This document shows positions 24,970 through 34,724 of a stretch of 64,000 nt of DNA, one piece after another. The DNA comes from Roseiterribacter gracilis (GTDB lineage Bacteria; Pseudomonadota; Alphaproteobacteria; BOG-932; Roseiterribacteraceae). The notes below the pieces were generated by a model that saw only the letters and a list, made by a program, of their open reading frames with translations, was not told the DNA's origin and made no database searches. A program made the translations under genes and the position numbers. How positions within the stretch are numbered: position 1 is the stretch's first letter; every line of letters begins with the position of its first letter. The stretch spans positions 3,100,001-3,164,000 of the forward strand of contig BOPV01000001.1 in the NCBI GenBank assembly GCA_018332375.1. Reading direction: 5' to 3'.

Positions 24970-26508
24970 CTATAAAGCGATGCGCTCCGCGATCCCGCTG
25001 ACGAACTCCACACTGCCGGGCGGTGGGAACTGGATCGTGATGGTCGTACCGCGGCCCAGTTCGCTCGCGATCGACAAGGTGCCGTGATGCAACTCGACCA
25101 GCTGGGTGCAGATCGCAAGCCCCAGCCCGACGCCGTGATAGCGGCGCGTATAGCTTTGTTCGGCTTGGTAGAACGGTTGCTGCACGAACGGCAGATCCTG
25201 TTCGGCGATGCCGATGCCGGAATCACGCACGGTGATCTGGCGCGTATGCGACGGGGTCCGCTCGATGGTGACGTCGATCGATCCGCCTGCCGGTGTGAAT
25301 TTGATCGCATTGCCGATGACGTTCAGCAGCACTTGCCGCAGACGCCGCGCGTCGGCGGACATCACGATCGGCGACGTCGCGGCATGCAGGTTCAGCTGCA
25401 ACGAGGCTTTGTCGGCTTCGTTGCGCAGCATCGCGACCGCGCCGGTCGCAATCTCGATCAGATCGACCGGGCCACATTGCAGCTTCAACCGGCCTGCTTC
25501 GGCTTGGCCGACATCCAGCACGTCGTCGATCAGCCCCAGCAGGTGGCGTCCGCTGTCGGCGATCAATTGTCCGTAATCGCGATAGGCCGGCGCGCCGACC
25601 GGGCCGCGCACTTCACCGCGGATCATTTCGGCAAAGCCGATGATGGCATTGAGCGGCGTGCGCAGCTCGTGGCTCATCGTGGCGAGAAACTCGCTCTTCG
25701 CTTCGCTGGCTTTTTCGGCGCGTTCTTTTTCGACCCGTACCGTTTCTTCGGCCAGCACGGCTACGGTCACTTCATGTCCGGCACCGCGAAAGCCGCGGAA
25801 GGATCCCGTCACCGGGTCGTACATCGGCTTGCCGCTGAGCCGCCACCAGCGCGGCTCGCCGTCAGGCAAGGTCACGCACAGCGGCATGTTGCGGAACGGC
25901 GCGTGACTTTCGAACGCGGCGAGGATGTTCTGGAAGTCGCCGTCATCGACGAAGATGCCGACCCGCTCGTGCGGCAGCGTGTAGAGAAGATGCTCGACCG
26001 GCATCATCGTCACCTGCGTGAACCGCTCGGACAGATAGGTGATGCGACCGTCGGCGCCGCATTCCCAAAAGAAGTCGCCGGCCAGTTCGGCAATGTCGCG
26101 AAAGCGCGCTTCGCTTTGAATGACTTTGCAGGCCTGCGCTTCGAGTACGCGCTGATAGGTTTTCAGCTCGCGGTGCCGGGCCGACAAAGCATCGGCCATG
26201 CGATTGAAGGTGGCGCCAAGAACAGCGAACTCACCCGACGAGCTTGGCAGGCAGACGCGGTAGGCTAGGGCGCCGGTCGCGAATTGTTCGGCTGCAACGC
26301 GCAGACGGCGTACCCAACGCAGCACGAACAATTCCGCGTGCAGCCAGGCGACCCCGATGATCAGCAGCAAGACGATCAGAATGGCTTCGTCGCGGCCGTC
26401 AGTCTCGATCAGGTCGAATTGTGCAAGCAGTAGCGCCGCCGGGATCAGGATCGATGCGACCAACAGCGCAAGACGCGCGCGTAGTCCAACCGCCCATCGC
26501 CAAAACAT
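24970..26508 (-). CDS. Membrane sensor histidine kinase (HAMP-PAS-HisKA-HATPase)
   Basis: A 512-residue kinase. Two hydrophobic helices lie near residues 12-30 and 42-62 with only a short loop between, so it has little periplasmic sensor; a HAMP-like linker (about 65-115), a PAS domain (about 130-250), HisKA with FLATMSHELRTPLNAIIG and an HATPase with YTRRYHGVGLGLAIC follow. It ends 14 bases before the PAS-GAF-PAS kinase, so the two kinases are likely cotranscribed and may share the receiver at 22498-22875 as a target. No other response regulator gene lies in this block. Confidence 0.87.
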   Translation of the reverse strand: MFWRWAVGLRARLALLVASILIPAALLLAQFDLIETDGRDEAILIVLLLIIGVAWLHAELFVLRWVRRLRVAAEQFATGALAYRVCLPSSSGEFAVLGATFNRMADALSARHRELKTYQRVLEAQACKVIQSEARFRDIAELAGDFFWECGADGRITYLSERFTQVTMMPVEHLLYTLPHERVGIFVDDGDFQNILAAFESHAPFRNMPLCVTLPDGEPRWWRLSGKPMYDPVTGSFRGFRGAGHEVTVAVLAEETVRVEKERAEKASEAKSEFLATMSHELRTPLNAIIGFAEMIRGEVRGPVGAPAYRDYGQLIADSGRHLLGLIDDVLDVGQAEAGRLKLQCGPVDLIEIATGAVAMLRNEADKASLQLNLHAATSPIVMSADARRLRQVLLNVIGNAIKFTPAGGSIDVTIERTPSHTRQITVRDSGIGIAEQDLPFVQQPFYQAEQSYTRRYHGVGLGLAICTQLVELHHGTLSIASELGRGTTITIQFPPPGSVEFVSGIAERIAL

Positions 26509-26613
26509 TACGCCACCAGACAGCCGTTATTCTCCAATTCCTGCGCGCGTTTTTGTCATTGCGGGATGCGTCGTCGTTAGCGTTCCTGTCTCAGAAGAAA
26601 GACAGAATCCGTC

Positions 26614-27642
26614 TCATGTGAGCTCGGGTACCGGCGTCTGGACACATTTTTCAGTTTTCCCGCGGCGTACGTCCTGCGGGGTGCAACCGAAGCGCTGTTT
26701 AAACAGTCGCGCGAAGTAAACCGGGTTCTCGAAACCGCAACGGAACGCCAGCGCCGCAATCGTTTCGCGCGACTGCGCGACCGTCTGCAGTTCGACCAGG
26801 CTACGTTGCAGACGCGCTTCGCGAATGTAGTCGGCGACCGACAATCCGTAGCGCGCAAACAGCCGGTAGAGATGCGCGCGCGAGCAGCCGACACGGGCTG
26901 CGATCACCGCAGGCGTCAAGGTTGGCGAGCCCAATTCTTGCTGAATGTAACGGTTCACTGCTGCGAACAGCCCGTCGCTGCACTGTTCCGAGCTGCGCGC
27001 GATGCGTCCGAAATCCGCTGCAAGCGCGGTCAATGCCAGCTCAATCGTGGCACGCAGTGCAACTGCGCGCACCGAATTGCTTGCTGTCGGCGCAAGCCGC
27101 GCCAGGCTGCGCAGCTGTGCTGCGAGCATCGGTGCGAGGCCATTCGGCGACAAAACACGCTGGTGCAGAAAGCCCGGATCAGTGCCGAGCGTCGCTGCAA
27201 CCGCATCGCGCGGAATATAGAGACGCAACGAATGATGCGGCGATTCCCATCGCACGGTGCCTGGTTGCGTAAAGTCGGTGAGGCGAATTCCGCCAGAACG
27301 AACGACGCTTTCGCGGTCGCCGACATCGATGATCTCGCCTTCTTCAACCAGCGCGAGATGAATGTCATCGCACCCGTCTTGCGCGCATTGCGTGCGCGAA
27401 CGTTCAAGTTCGAGCGGCGACGAACTGATCTCGGTGAACATTCCTGCAGAAGTTACAAGGCGCTGCGCGCTACCTTGGAACGATTCTACATTGCTCGGAT
27501 TGAGCAGGCGCGGCTGCGTGCGAAGCAACGCAGTCGAGCGCCAAAGATCAAAGCGTTCGGCGGGGCGAGCATCGTCGGTGCTTTGCTGGCGATAGTCGCA
27601 AGTGGCGGTGAGTGTGTGTGGCATATTTTTTCGGCGTCCCAT
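26614..27642 (-). CDS. AraC family transcriptional regulator
   Basis: A regulator of about 342 residues. The N-terminal part resembles the AraC-binding-like (AraC_binding_2) domain (LRLYIPRDAVAATLG region); the C-terminal 100 residues hold two helix-turn-helix units, VIAARVGCSRAHLYRLFARYG and FRCGFENPVYFARLFKQRFG, ending in the family's typical CTPQDVRRG tail. The start is uncertain: ATG at 27642 or 27624 are plausible, and a TTG at 27669 would add nine residues. Downstream of a nitronate monooxygenase gene on the same strand, separated by about 140 bases holding a palindrome. Ligand and targets are unknown. Confidence 0.85.
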   Translation of the reverse strand: MGRRKNMPHTLTATCDYRQQSTDDARPAERFDLWRSTALLRTQPRLLNPSNVESFQGSAQRLVTSAGMFTEISSSPLELERSRTQCAQDGCDDIHLALVEEGEIIDVGDRESVVRSGGIRLTDFTQPGTVRWESPHHSLRLYIPRDAVAATLGTDPGFLHQRVLSPNGLAPMLAAQLRSLARLAPTASNSVRAVALRATIELALTALAADFGRIARSSEQCSDGLFAAVNRYIQQELGSPTLTPAVIAARVGCSRAHLYRLFARYGLSVADYIREARLQRSLVELQTVAQSRETIAALAFRCGFENPVYFARLFKQRFGCTPQDVRRGKTEKCVQTPVPELT

Positions 27643-27757
27643 TTGTATGGAACGGCGGAGGTCTGCCAACGGATGACGGAACGAGCAAACACTTCTGTAT
27701 GTTTGTAGGTGTGGCGGATTGACCCGGCGAACCCGTTCAAAACAGAGATGTCCGGAC

Positions 27758-27773
27758 GTGACGTAATCGTCAC
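27758..27773. promoter_or_regulatory. Palindrome upstream of the AraC-type gene
   Basis: GTGACG-TAAT-CGTCAC is a perfect inverted repeat (6-base arms, 4-base centre) in the gap between the nitronate monooxygenase stop and the AraC-type start. Its size and symmetry fit a dimeric regulator's operator; which protein binds is unknown. Confidence 0.35.
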
Positions 27774-27780
27774 ACCGCGC

Positions 27781-28857
27781 TTAGCGCAACTGCAACGCGA
27801 GCCGTGCAGTGTTCCAGATCTGGTCAACGATAGAAGCAGCCGGTTGTGCGCGTGCATACGCTGCGCTTTGTCCAGACCAGGCCTGCATGCGCGTGATGTC
27901 GTTTTTTGCGGAAGATTCTGCGCGCATTTGTGCAGTCAGCGCGCGCTGCACCGGGTAAGGCGCTGGCGCCGGTGCATCGGGCGCCGCAGCGGCGCGTGCA
28001 TAGTCGGTTGCAAGCGCACGCCCGGCGCGGCCGCTGAAGGCGCGCGTCAGCATCGTGTCTTCGGGTCGCGCCGCCGCCAGCGCGTCGGCCCAGGCCGGTG
28101 CGATGCCGGCTTCGGGGCTGCGCAGAAAGCCGGTGCCGATCACCACCGCACTTGCGCCCAATAGGAAAGCGGCAGCGGCACTACGCCCGTCGGCGATTCC
28201 GCCAGCGGCAACGACCGGAACGCGCACCGCATCCACCACCGCGGGCAGCAGCGCGAACAGCCCGACCGCTTCTCGTTCGGCGCGGTCGGATACAAAAGCC
28301 CCGCGATGGCCACCCGCTTCAGCGCCTTGCGCGATTACCACGTCGGCGCCTGCCGCTTCGGCCTGCCGCGCTTCGGCGACGGTGGTGACGGTGGCGAACC
28401 ACGCGATGCCGCGTTGCTTCATGCGCGCCACGAAGTCCGGCGGATAGAGACCCATAATCGACGAGATGACGCTGGGCTGCGCCGCCAGCATCGCTTCGCA
28501 TTGCGCCGCAAAGTCGACCAGCGGTGCATCGCCGGCGTCATCGGCCACAGCCGGTCCCCAATCGCCGAGGAAGGCGCGCACCTTCGCTTCATGCGCCGCG
28601 TCGCGCACCGGCGCCGGATCTGGAATCCAAAGATTGAGCTGCAACGACCCGTTGCTAGCAGCGCGAAACTGCGCGACCCAATCGGCGATCGCATCAGGCT
28701 GCAACAGCAATACGCCGGCCGCCCCCATGCCGCCCGCATTGGCGACGGCAATCGAAAGCGCTGGTGGGCAGGCACCGGCCATCGGCGCCAACAGGATCGG
28801 CACGCGCAAGCCAAAGCGGGAACAGAATGTGTGGAGTCGGGCGGCGATGTCGTTCAT
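27781..28857 (-). CDS. Nitronate monooxygenase / 2-nitropropane dioxygenase-like FMN enzyme
   Basis: A 358-residue TIM-barrel flavoprotein. The FMN-binding signatures of the family are present: PILLAPMAGACPPALSIAVA at the N-terminus, GADVVIAQGAEAGGHRG (glycine-rich phosphate loop with the conserved His) and VPVVAAGGIADGRSAAAAFLLGA. These enzymes oxidise alkyl nitronates such as propionate-3-nitronate; many members have unknown substrates. The start at 28857 is directly at the conserved N-terminus. It is upstream of the AraC-type gene on the same strand but with a regulatory-size gap, so cotranscription is possible, not shown. Confidence 0.87.
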   Translation of the reverse strand: MNDIAARLHTFCSRFGLRVPILLAPMAGACPPALSIAVANAGGMGAAGVLLLQPDAIADWVAQFRAASNGSLQLNLWIPDPAPVRDAAHEAKVRAFLGDWGPAVADDAGDAPLVDFAAQCEAMLAAQPSVISSIMGLYPPDFVARMKQRGIAWFATVTTVAEARQAEAAGADVVIAQGAEAGGHRGAFVSDRAEREAVGLFALLPAVVDAVRVPVVAAGGIADGRSAAAAFLLGASAVVIGTGFLRSPEAGIAPAWADALAAARPEDTMLTRAFSGRAGRALATDYARAAAAPDAPAPAPYPVQRALTAQMRAESSAKNDITRMQAWSGQSAAYARAQPAASIVDQIWNTARLALQLR

Positions 28858-28960
28858 GCCGCCAGTCTGCGCCGCGCACGCGCGGGTGCGAATGTTCTTT
28901 TCGAGATGCAGCCAGAGATGGATGCGCGCAGCTCATACTGCGCGCATCACATTTCATCCT

Positions 28961-31015
28961 TCACCAGATACGGACGCGGTCCTTGCTGTCGAGATACAGC
29001 TTGTCGCCCGCTTTGACCGGGAAGGTTTTGTACCAGGCGTCGAGATTGCGCACCGTGTCGGCGCGGAACTCGCTCGGCGCATGGCCATTGGTCAGCAATG
29101 ACTGGCGCAGTGCCGCCTCGCGGACCTTGCTGCGCCAGACCTGTCCCCAGGCGAGGAAGAATTGCTGATCGCCGGTCAGGCCGTCGACGGTCGGTGCCTT
29201 CCCGTTGGTCGCTGCTTTCCACGCGTCATAGGACGCGTTGATGCCGGCCACGTCGGCGATGTTCTCGTCCAAGGTCAATTTGCCGTTCACACGCGCATCG
29301 GGGAACGGCTTGTACTGGTCGTACTGCGCCGCAAGTTTGGCCGACGCGGCTTCAAACTGTTTCAGATCCGCGTCGGTCCACCAGTTCGACAATTTGCCGG
29401 TGGCGTCGAACAGCGCGCCCGACGCATCGAATGAATGGCTGATCTCGTGACCGATCGTCGTGCCGATGCCGCCGTAATTGGCGGCGTCCGACGCTTTCGG
29501 ATCAAAGAACGGCGGCTGCAGAATCGCCGCCGGGAAGTTCAGCGCGTTCTGGATCGGCAGATTCACCGCGTTCACCAGCTGCGGATTCATCTGCCATTCG
29601 GTCTTGTCGACTTGTCGGCCCAGCTGGTTCAGGCGCGTCTGCAGTTCGAATTGTTCGGCGCGAATATGATTGCCCGCCGCATCGCCGCGCACCACTTCAA
29701 GGCCGCTATAGTCGCGCCACTTCTCGGGATAACCGACGCCGACATACATCGCCGCCAGCTTCGCTTTCGCCTGCGCCTTGGTTGCCGGCGTCATCCAGTC
29801 GAGACGATCGACGCGCTTGCCGAACGCAGCGACGATGTTCTTGACCATCTTCTCGGCCGCGACTTTGGCTTCGGGCGGGAAGTATTTCGCGACGTAGAAT
29901 TGTCCGACCGCTTCGCCCAGCGCCGCATCGGTTGCGACCACCGCGCGCTTGGCGCGTTCGCGCTGCTGCGGCGTGCCGCTGACGGCCGTGCCGTAGAAGG
30001 CGAAACGCTCGTCGGCAAACGCTTTCGGCAGGAACGCCGATTCATGATCCAGCGTGTGGTAGGTGAGATAATCCTTCCACACATCGACCGGCTCGCTCGC
30101 GACCAGCGCCGACAGGCCGGTGAAGGCGCTCGGTTGCCACACGATGAAATCTGCTTGTTTGCCGAGATTGGCAGCAGCGAAATACGCCTCCCAATCCAGT
30201 CCCGGCGCCTTGGCGGCAAAGTCTGCGCGCGCCCAACGATTGTTCGCCTTTGACACGTCGTGCGACTCTTCGGCGGTCACGTGCGCTTTCGCGATCTTGG
30301 TTTCGAGATCGAAAATCGCATCGGCTTTCTTGGCTGCGTCGTCGATCTTGGCCAAGGTCAGCACGTTGACGATGTGCGCTTTGTACTTGGCGCGCAGCTC
30401 GACCATGCGCGGCGAGTCGGACAGGTAGTTGGTCCGCTCGTTCATGCCCAACCCGCCCTGCAGCAGATAGGCGCCGTAGATCGACGGGTCGGCGAAGTCG
30501 GGCGCGACCCACAGGCCGAACAGATTGTCGGTGTAGTAATTCGTGTTGTTCAGCGGATCGACGTCATGGCGCAACGTGGTGCCCAGCACGGTCGACAGCG
30601 ACTTGCGATCGGTGATCGCGGCGATGCGTTGCAAGCGCGGCTGCAACGCTTTCAAGCCGGCGGCTTCGATCGAGGCTTCATCCATGAAGCTGCCGTAATA
30701 GTCGGCAATCTTGCGTTCGTTGCTGCCTGCGGGCGCGTCGGCGCGCATGCCTTTGATCAGCTCGACAGTTCGTTCCTGGCTCGCTTCGTTCAAATTGGCG
30801 AAGACGCCCAGCGAATTGCGATCGGGCGGAATCTGCGCCGACTTGAACCAACTGCCGTTGGCATAGCCGAAGAAATCGTCGCCGGGCTTTACCGTGCGAT
30901 CGATGCCGGCGAGATCGACGCCGTGATGTTCGGGCGCGGCTTGCGACAGCGGCGAAAGAGCGAGGGTCGCAACAGTGGCGGCGAGCAGGAACGCGCGCGG
31001 GCTGGCTGAAAACAT
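28961..31015 (-). CDS. M13 (neprilysin-like) zinc metallopeptidase, exported
   Basis: A 684-residue peptidase from the ATG at 31015, chosen because it opens with a signal peptide (MFSASPRAFLLAATVATLAL, cleavage near SQAA). The N-terminal M13 domain starts at GVDLAGIDRTVKPGDDFF, and the catalytic domain carries GHEISHSFD (zinc His pair and catalytic Glu) and the third-ligand motif ENIADVAG, with the family's closing sequence near DKLYLDSKDRVRIW. These enzymes cut short peptides; here it should act in the periplasm or outside. It diverges from the chemosensory operon across a 252-base gap. Confidence 0.93.
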   Translation of the reverse strand: MFSASPRAFLLAATVATLALSPLSQAAPEHHGVDLAGIDRTVKPGDDFFGYANGSWFKSAQIPPDRNSLGVFANLNEASQERTVELIKGMRADAPAGSNERKIADYYGSFMDEASIEAAGLKALQPRLQRIAAITDRKSLSTVLGTTLRHDVDPLNNTNYYTDNLFGLWVAPDFADPSIYGAYLLQGGLGMNERTNYLSDSPRMVELRAKYKAHIVNVLTLAKIDDAAKKADAIFDLETKIAKAHVTAEESHDVSKANNRWARADFAAKAPGLDWEAYFAAANLGKQADFIVWQPSAFTGLSALVASEPVDVWKDYLTYHTLDHESAFLPKAFADERFAFYGTAVSGTPQQRERAKRAVVATDAALGEAVGQFYVAKYFPPEAKVAAEKMVKNIVAAFGKRVDRLDWMTPATKAQAKAKLAAMYVGVGYPEKWRDYSGLEVVRGDAAGNHIRAEQFELQTRLNQLGRQVDKTEWQMNPQLVNAVNLPIQNALNFPAAILQPPFFDPKASDAANYGGIGTTIGHEISHSFDASGALFDATGKLSNWWTDADLKQFEAASAKLAAQYDQYKPFPDARVNGKLTLDENIADVAGINASYDAWKAATNGKAPTVDGLTGDQQFFLAWGQVWRSKVREAALRQSLLTNGHAPSEFRADTVRNLDAWYKTFPVKAGDKLYLDSKDRVRIW

Positions 31016-31267
31016 TTGTGAAATCCGGATGTCAGAGCGAAGCGTGCAGTAGGGCGGTCCGGACCGCACCGCTCAAGGCGCAACGTGGTGACGAAGTATG
31101 ACTCGTGCGCCGGACTGCGTTTTTTTCGACACAAGTGAACTTTCACCGCTAGGCGGGCGTATAGCACGGGGCCTGGGTTGCGCGTGCAACTCCAGCCGGA
31201 TGGGGTGTGGCCGGACGCTTGCGCAGTCTAGAACCCTCATTCGCTCTTCTCGCGCCCCCGGAGTGCC

Positions 31268-33202
31268 ATGGCTCTCGTCAAGACATCCAAGATTTCCGCC
31301 GACGCAAAGAAGAAGCGTGAAGCCGCACCCGAAGCGCCATCGCCGGTGAAAAAGGCGCCCGAACGCATCAACAAGCGCCGCGTTTCAACGGGTTCGCGCC
31401 AAGACAAGGCGTCTGAACGCGTCGCCGCCGCCACTGAAGAACTCGCCAGCGGACTATCCGAGGCTGCGGCCGCGGCCGAAGAGCTGCGCCGTGCGATGGA
31501 GCAGATCGCGGCCGGCGCCGAGGAAGCAGCCGGCGCATCGCAGGAACAGGTCGGCGCGATCAAAATGATCGTCAACACCTTGAGCGTCGCGCGCGGCCAG
31601 GCTGAAACCTCGCGCCGCCGCACCGAAGCGGTGCAGCAGGCGCTCGCCGATACGGCGGGACAGATCACACTGTCGGTGCGCGCGATCGAAAAGAACGCCG
31701 AACGCCAGCAAGCTGCGGTCGCGATCATCGCCGAGCTGGAACGGCGCGCGCAGGACATCAGCGAAATCACGCGCACGGTCGGCAAGATTTCGGACCAGAC
31801 CAATCTGCTGGCGTTGAACGCGGCGATTGAAGCGGCGCGCGCCGGCGATCATGGCCGCGGCTTTGCGGTCGTCGCCGAAGAAGTCCGTGCGCTGGCGGAA
31901 TCATCCGAGAAAAGTGCGCAGGACGTGCAGCGCCTGGCCGAAACGATTCAGGGCAAGGTGCGCGAGATCGTGCAGTCGATCGGCGTTGCGGCCAAGACGG
32001 CAACCGAAGAAGCCAAAGCCGGCATCGCCGTCGTCGCCAGTCTCGATGTGATGCGCGCCGACATAGCGCTGCTGGCTGAGGGTAGTGAAAGCACGCTGAC
32101 CGCCGCGATCGAAGCCGAGCAGGCGGCCGGCGAAGGACAGCGCGGTGCCGAGCAAGTCGCTGCCGCTGCCGAAGAACAATCGGCGGCGTCGGCCGAAGCG
32201 CAGAGCGCAATCCAGCAGCAGGCCCAGTCGCTCGACCAAGGACAGATCGCCGCGCAATCGCTGGCGCAACTGACCGAAGACGTGCGCATCGGTACGGCGG
32301 GCGAACGTGCGGTCGAAGAAATCGGCGCCACTGCCGAAGAATTGTCGGCGACGGTGCAAGAGCTTTCGAGCGCGGCCGCGCAGATCATGGCCGCGGTTGA
32401 GCAGATCAATCGCGGCGCGCAGCTGCAGGCATCGGCGACGCAGGAAACCTCGGCAGCGTTGGCGCAAATCGAATCCAGCGCCGGCATCGCGCAGCGCAAC
32501 GCGCAAACCGCGGCCGAGCGCGTGCAGACGATGGAACGTGCCCTGGCGGACGGCCGCAGCGGCGTCGAACGTCTGGTGACCGGCGTACAGCATGCGGTGC
32601 AGGAAACCGAGGCCAGCCTGGCGCTGATCGCCAATCTCGAAACCTTTGGCCGGCGCATCGACAAGATTGTCGACGGCATCGCGCTGGTCGCGGTGCAGAC
32701 CAGCATGCTGGCAGTCAGCGGTGCAGTTGAAGCGGCGCGCGCGGGTGAGTCGGGTCGCGGTTTTGCGGTCGTGTCGGGCGACATTCGTACCTTGGCGCGC
32801 GAAGCAAGCGACAGTGCCGACCGCGTCAAAGACATGGTGCAGCTGATCGTCGACCAGATCGCGTCGGTGCGCCGCGACGTCGAGCAGATCATTTTGCAGG
32901 CCGATATCGAAGTGCAAAAGAACCAGCTAATCGCCGACTCGCTGAACAAGATGGACGGCGAAGTCGATGCGCTTGCGTCGGCCAACGACGCCATTCTGAA
33001 AGGCGCGGCCTCGATCATGTCGGCGATCGGCCAAGTGGCGGCCGGCGCGCGGCAGATTGCAAGCGCCGCCGAAGAAGCCAGCGCTGCGTCGCGCCAGGCC
33101 GCTTCGGCTTCGTCGCAGCAAGCGCAAAGCGCCGAAGATCTCGCGGCAGCGATCGAGGAAATTGCCTCGCTTGCCGACGAGCTGAAATCGCAGAATGGCT
33201 GA
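31268..33202 (+). CDS. Soluble chemoreceptor with two tandem signalling tips
   Basis: A 644-residue, almost entirely helical protein without membrane segment or recognised ligand-binding domain; the first 45 residues are Lys/Arg/Pro-rich. It carries two methyl-accepting signalling hairpins: the first tip at about 172-212 is near-canonical ([18 protein letters not shown]), the second at about 467-513 is divergent ([18 protein letters not shown]). The matching Gly-Arg-Gly-Phe-Ala-Val-Val stretches are exactly 300 residues apart. The canonical tip should contact CheA/CheW; the role of the second is open. First gene of the chemosensory operon, with a GGAG ribosome-binding site; its end overlaps the CheW-like gene by 8 bases. 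Confidence 0.87.
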   Translation: MALVKTSKISADAKKKREAAPEAPSPVKKAPERINKRRVSTGSRQDKASERVAAATEELASGLSEAAAAAEELRRAMEQIAAGAEEAAGASQEQVGAIKMIVNTLSVARGQAETSRRRTEAVQQALADTAGQITLSVRAIEKNAERQQAAVAIIAELERRAQDISEITRTVGKISDQTNLLALNAAIEAARAGDHGRGFAVVAEEVRALAESSEKSAQDVQRLAETIQGKVREIVQSIGVAAKTATEEAKAGIAVVASLDVMRADIALLAEGSESTLTAAIEAEQAAGEGQRGAEQVAAAAEEQSAASAEAQSAIQQQAQSLDQGQIAAQSLAQLTEDVRIGTAGERAVEEIGATAEELSATVQELSSAAAQIMAAVEQINRGAQLQASATQETSAALAQIESSAGIAQRNAQTAAERVQTMERALADGRSGVERLVTGVQHAVQETEASLALIANLETFGRRIDKIVDGIALVAVQTSMLAVSGAVEAARAGESGRGFAVVSGDIRTLAREASDSADRVKDMVQLIVDQIASVRRDVEQIILQADIEVQKNQLIADSLNKMDGEVDALASANDAILKGAASIMSAIGQVAAGARQIASAAEEASAASRQAASASSQQAQSAEDLAAAIEEIASLADELKSQNG

Positions 33203-34724
33203 GACCGCGTCAATTGAGACTGCGACGGCACGTACGGAACGTCGCTTTCTGACCTTCCGTCTGGCCGGCCGACTCTACGCGCTGCCCGCCGACGAAGTGG
33301 CGGAAGTCATCCATGTGCCGCACGCGGCGCGCCTGCCGCAAAGTCCGAAAAGCCTGTTGGGCCTTGCCAATCTACGCGGCGCCGTGCTGCCGCTGGTCAG
33401 TTTGCGCGCGCTGCTGGGACAAGACGGTGCAGCACCCGCCGCGACGGCGCGGGCCATCGTGCTGGCGGGCGAGCAGCCCATCGTTTGCAAGGTTGATGCA
33501 GTCGACGCGCTTGTGTCGGTCGATGCGGCACGGGTGGAAACCGCAACCCTGGCCGGTGACGAGGGCGAAAAACTGCGCGGCGCCTTCGCGCTGCAGAACG
33601 ATGCCGGCGTTGCCAAGATCCTCGATTTGCGCGGGATGCTCGAGGCTGAGTTCGCGCAATTGCAACGGCCAGCGCAGACCGCCACGCGCGGTGTTGCTGC
33701 AACGCTGCGCCGCGATCTTGCCGAGCAGCGCGACGACCGCCAGCTGCTGGTGACGTTCGAGGTGCGCGATCAGGAATTCGCGCTGCCGCTCGACGCGGTG
33801 CAGGAAATCATCGTGCCACCCGACAATCTGGCGCTGGTGCCGCGCGCCGAAGCAGTGCTGCTTGGTGTGATCGCCTATCGCGACACGCTGCTGCCATTGC
33901 TGTCGTTGCGCGGCCTGCTTGGCTTCGCCTTGCCCGACGCCCCGACGGGGCGCGAGAAGATCGTGGTAACACGCGTCGGTGGCGTGCAGGTCGGGTTGGT
34001 TGCCGATCGCATGCGTGCGCTGCTGCGCGCCGGCAGCGACGAGATCGATCCGACGCCGACCATGCTTGCGGCGCGCAGCGGCGGCGAAGCACGGATCAAA
34101 TCGATTTTCCGCGGCGAAGGCGGGCGACGTCTGGTGTCGGTGCTGGCACCCGAAGCGCTCTTCCGGGAGGACGTGATGCAGCGTTTGGGAGACGTCGTGC
34201 CGAAGCCGCAAGCCGGCGCCGTCGCGCAAAGCAACAGCGAGACGCTGCAGCTGCTGGTCTTTCGTCTCGGCGACGAAGAATTCGGCTTGCCGATCAGCGC
34301 CGTCGACGAAGTCGCGCGCGTGCCGGACAAGATTTCCAAACTGCCGAAGACGCCGAAATTTCTCGAAGGCGTCGTCAATCTGCGTGGCGAAGTCTTGCCG
34401 GTGGTCGATCAGCGCCGCCGCTTCGACTTGCCCACGATGGAGGGCGGCGAAGGGCGCCGGCTGATCGTCGTGCGCACCGAGCGGCATCGTGCGGGTTTGA
34501 TCGTCGACGCCGTGTCTGAAGTCCTGCGCTGGTCGCAGGACGCGATCGAACCGGCACCGGACCTGACCGGCGACACGACGCGACTGATCAGCGGCGTGAT
34601 CAATCTCGAAGCCAAATCGCGGATCGTCTTGCTGCTCGATCCGGCCGAACTTCTCAGCCGAACCGAACGCAAACTGCTCGATGCATTTGAGACCCGCACT
34701 GCCGGGGAAGCCGCTTCTTCGTGA
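33195..34724 (+). CDS. Triple CheW-domain coupling protein
   Basis: A 509-residue protein made of three consecutive CheW-like domains: about 15-150, 180-325 and 345-495. Each shows the family pattern of a strand reading FxLxxxxxALP or similar ([51 protein letters not shown]) followed by a GxxNLRGxxLPL-type segment; the third ([15 protein letters not shown]) is closest to consensus and the second is altered ([15 protein letters not shown]). It should link the soluble receptor to CheA and, with three modules, could cross-link arrays. There is no separate single-domain CheW gene in the operon. It overlaps the genes on both sides. Confidence 0.9.
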   Translation: MAETASIETATARTERRFLTFRLAGRLYALPADEVAEVIHVPHAARLPQSPKSLLGLANLRGAVLPLVSLRALLGQDGAAPAATARAIVLAGEQPIVCKVDAVDALVSVDAARVETATLAGDEGEKLRGAFALQNDAGVAKILDLRGMLEAEFAQLQRPAQTATRGVAATLRRDLAEQRDDRQLLVTFEVRDQEFALPLDAVQEIIVPPDNLALVPRAEAVLLGVIAYRDTLLPLLSLRGLLGFALPDAPTGREKIVVTRVGGVQVGLVADRMRALLRAGSDEIDPTPTMLAARSGGEARIKSIFRGEGGRRLVSVLAPEALFREDVMQRLGDVVPKPQAGAVAQSNSETLQLLVFRLGDEEFGLPISAVDEVARVPDKISKLPKTPKFLEGVVNLRGEVLPVVDQRRRFDLPTMEGGEGRRLIVVRTERHRAGLIVDAVSEVLRWSQDAIEPAPDLTGDTTRLISGVINLEAKSRIVLLLDPAELLSRTERKLLDAFETRTAGEAASS

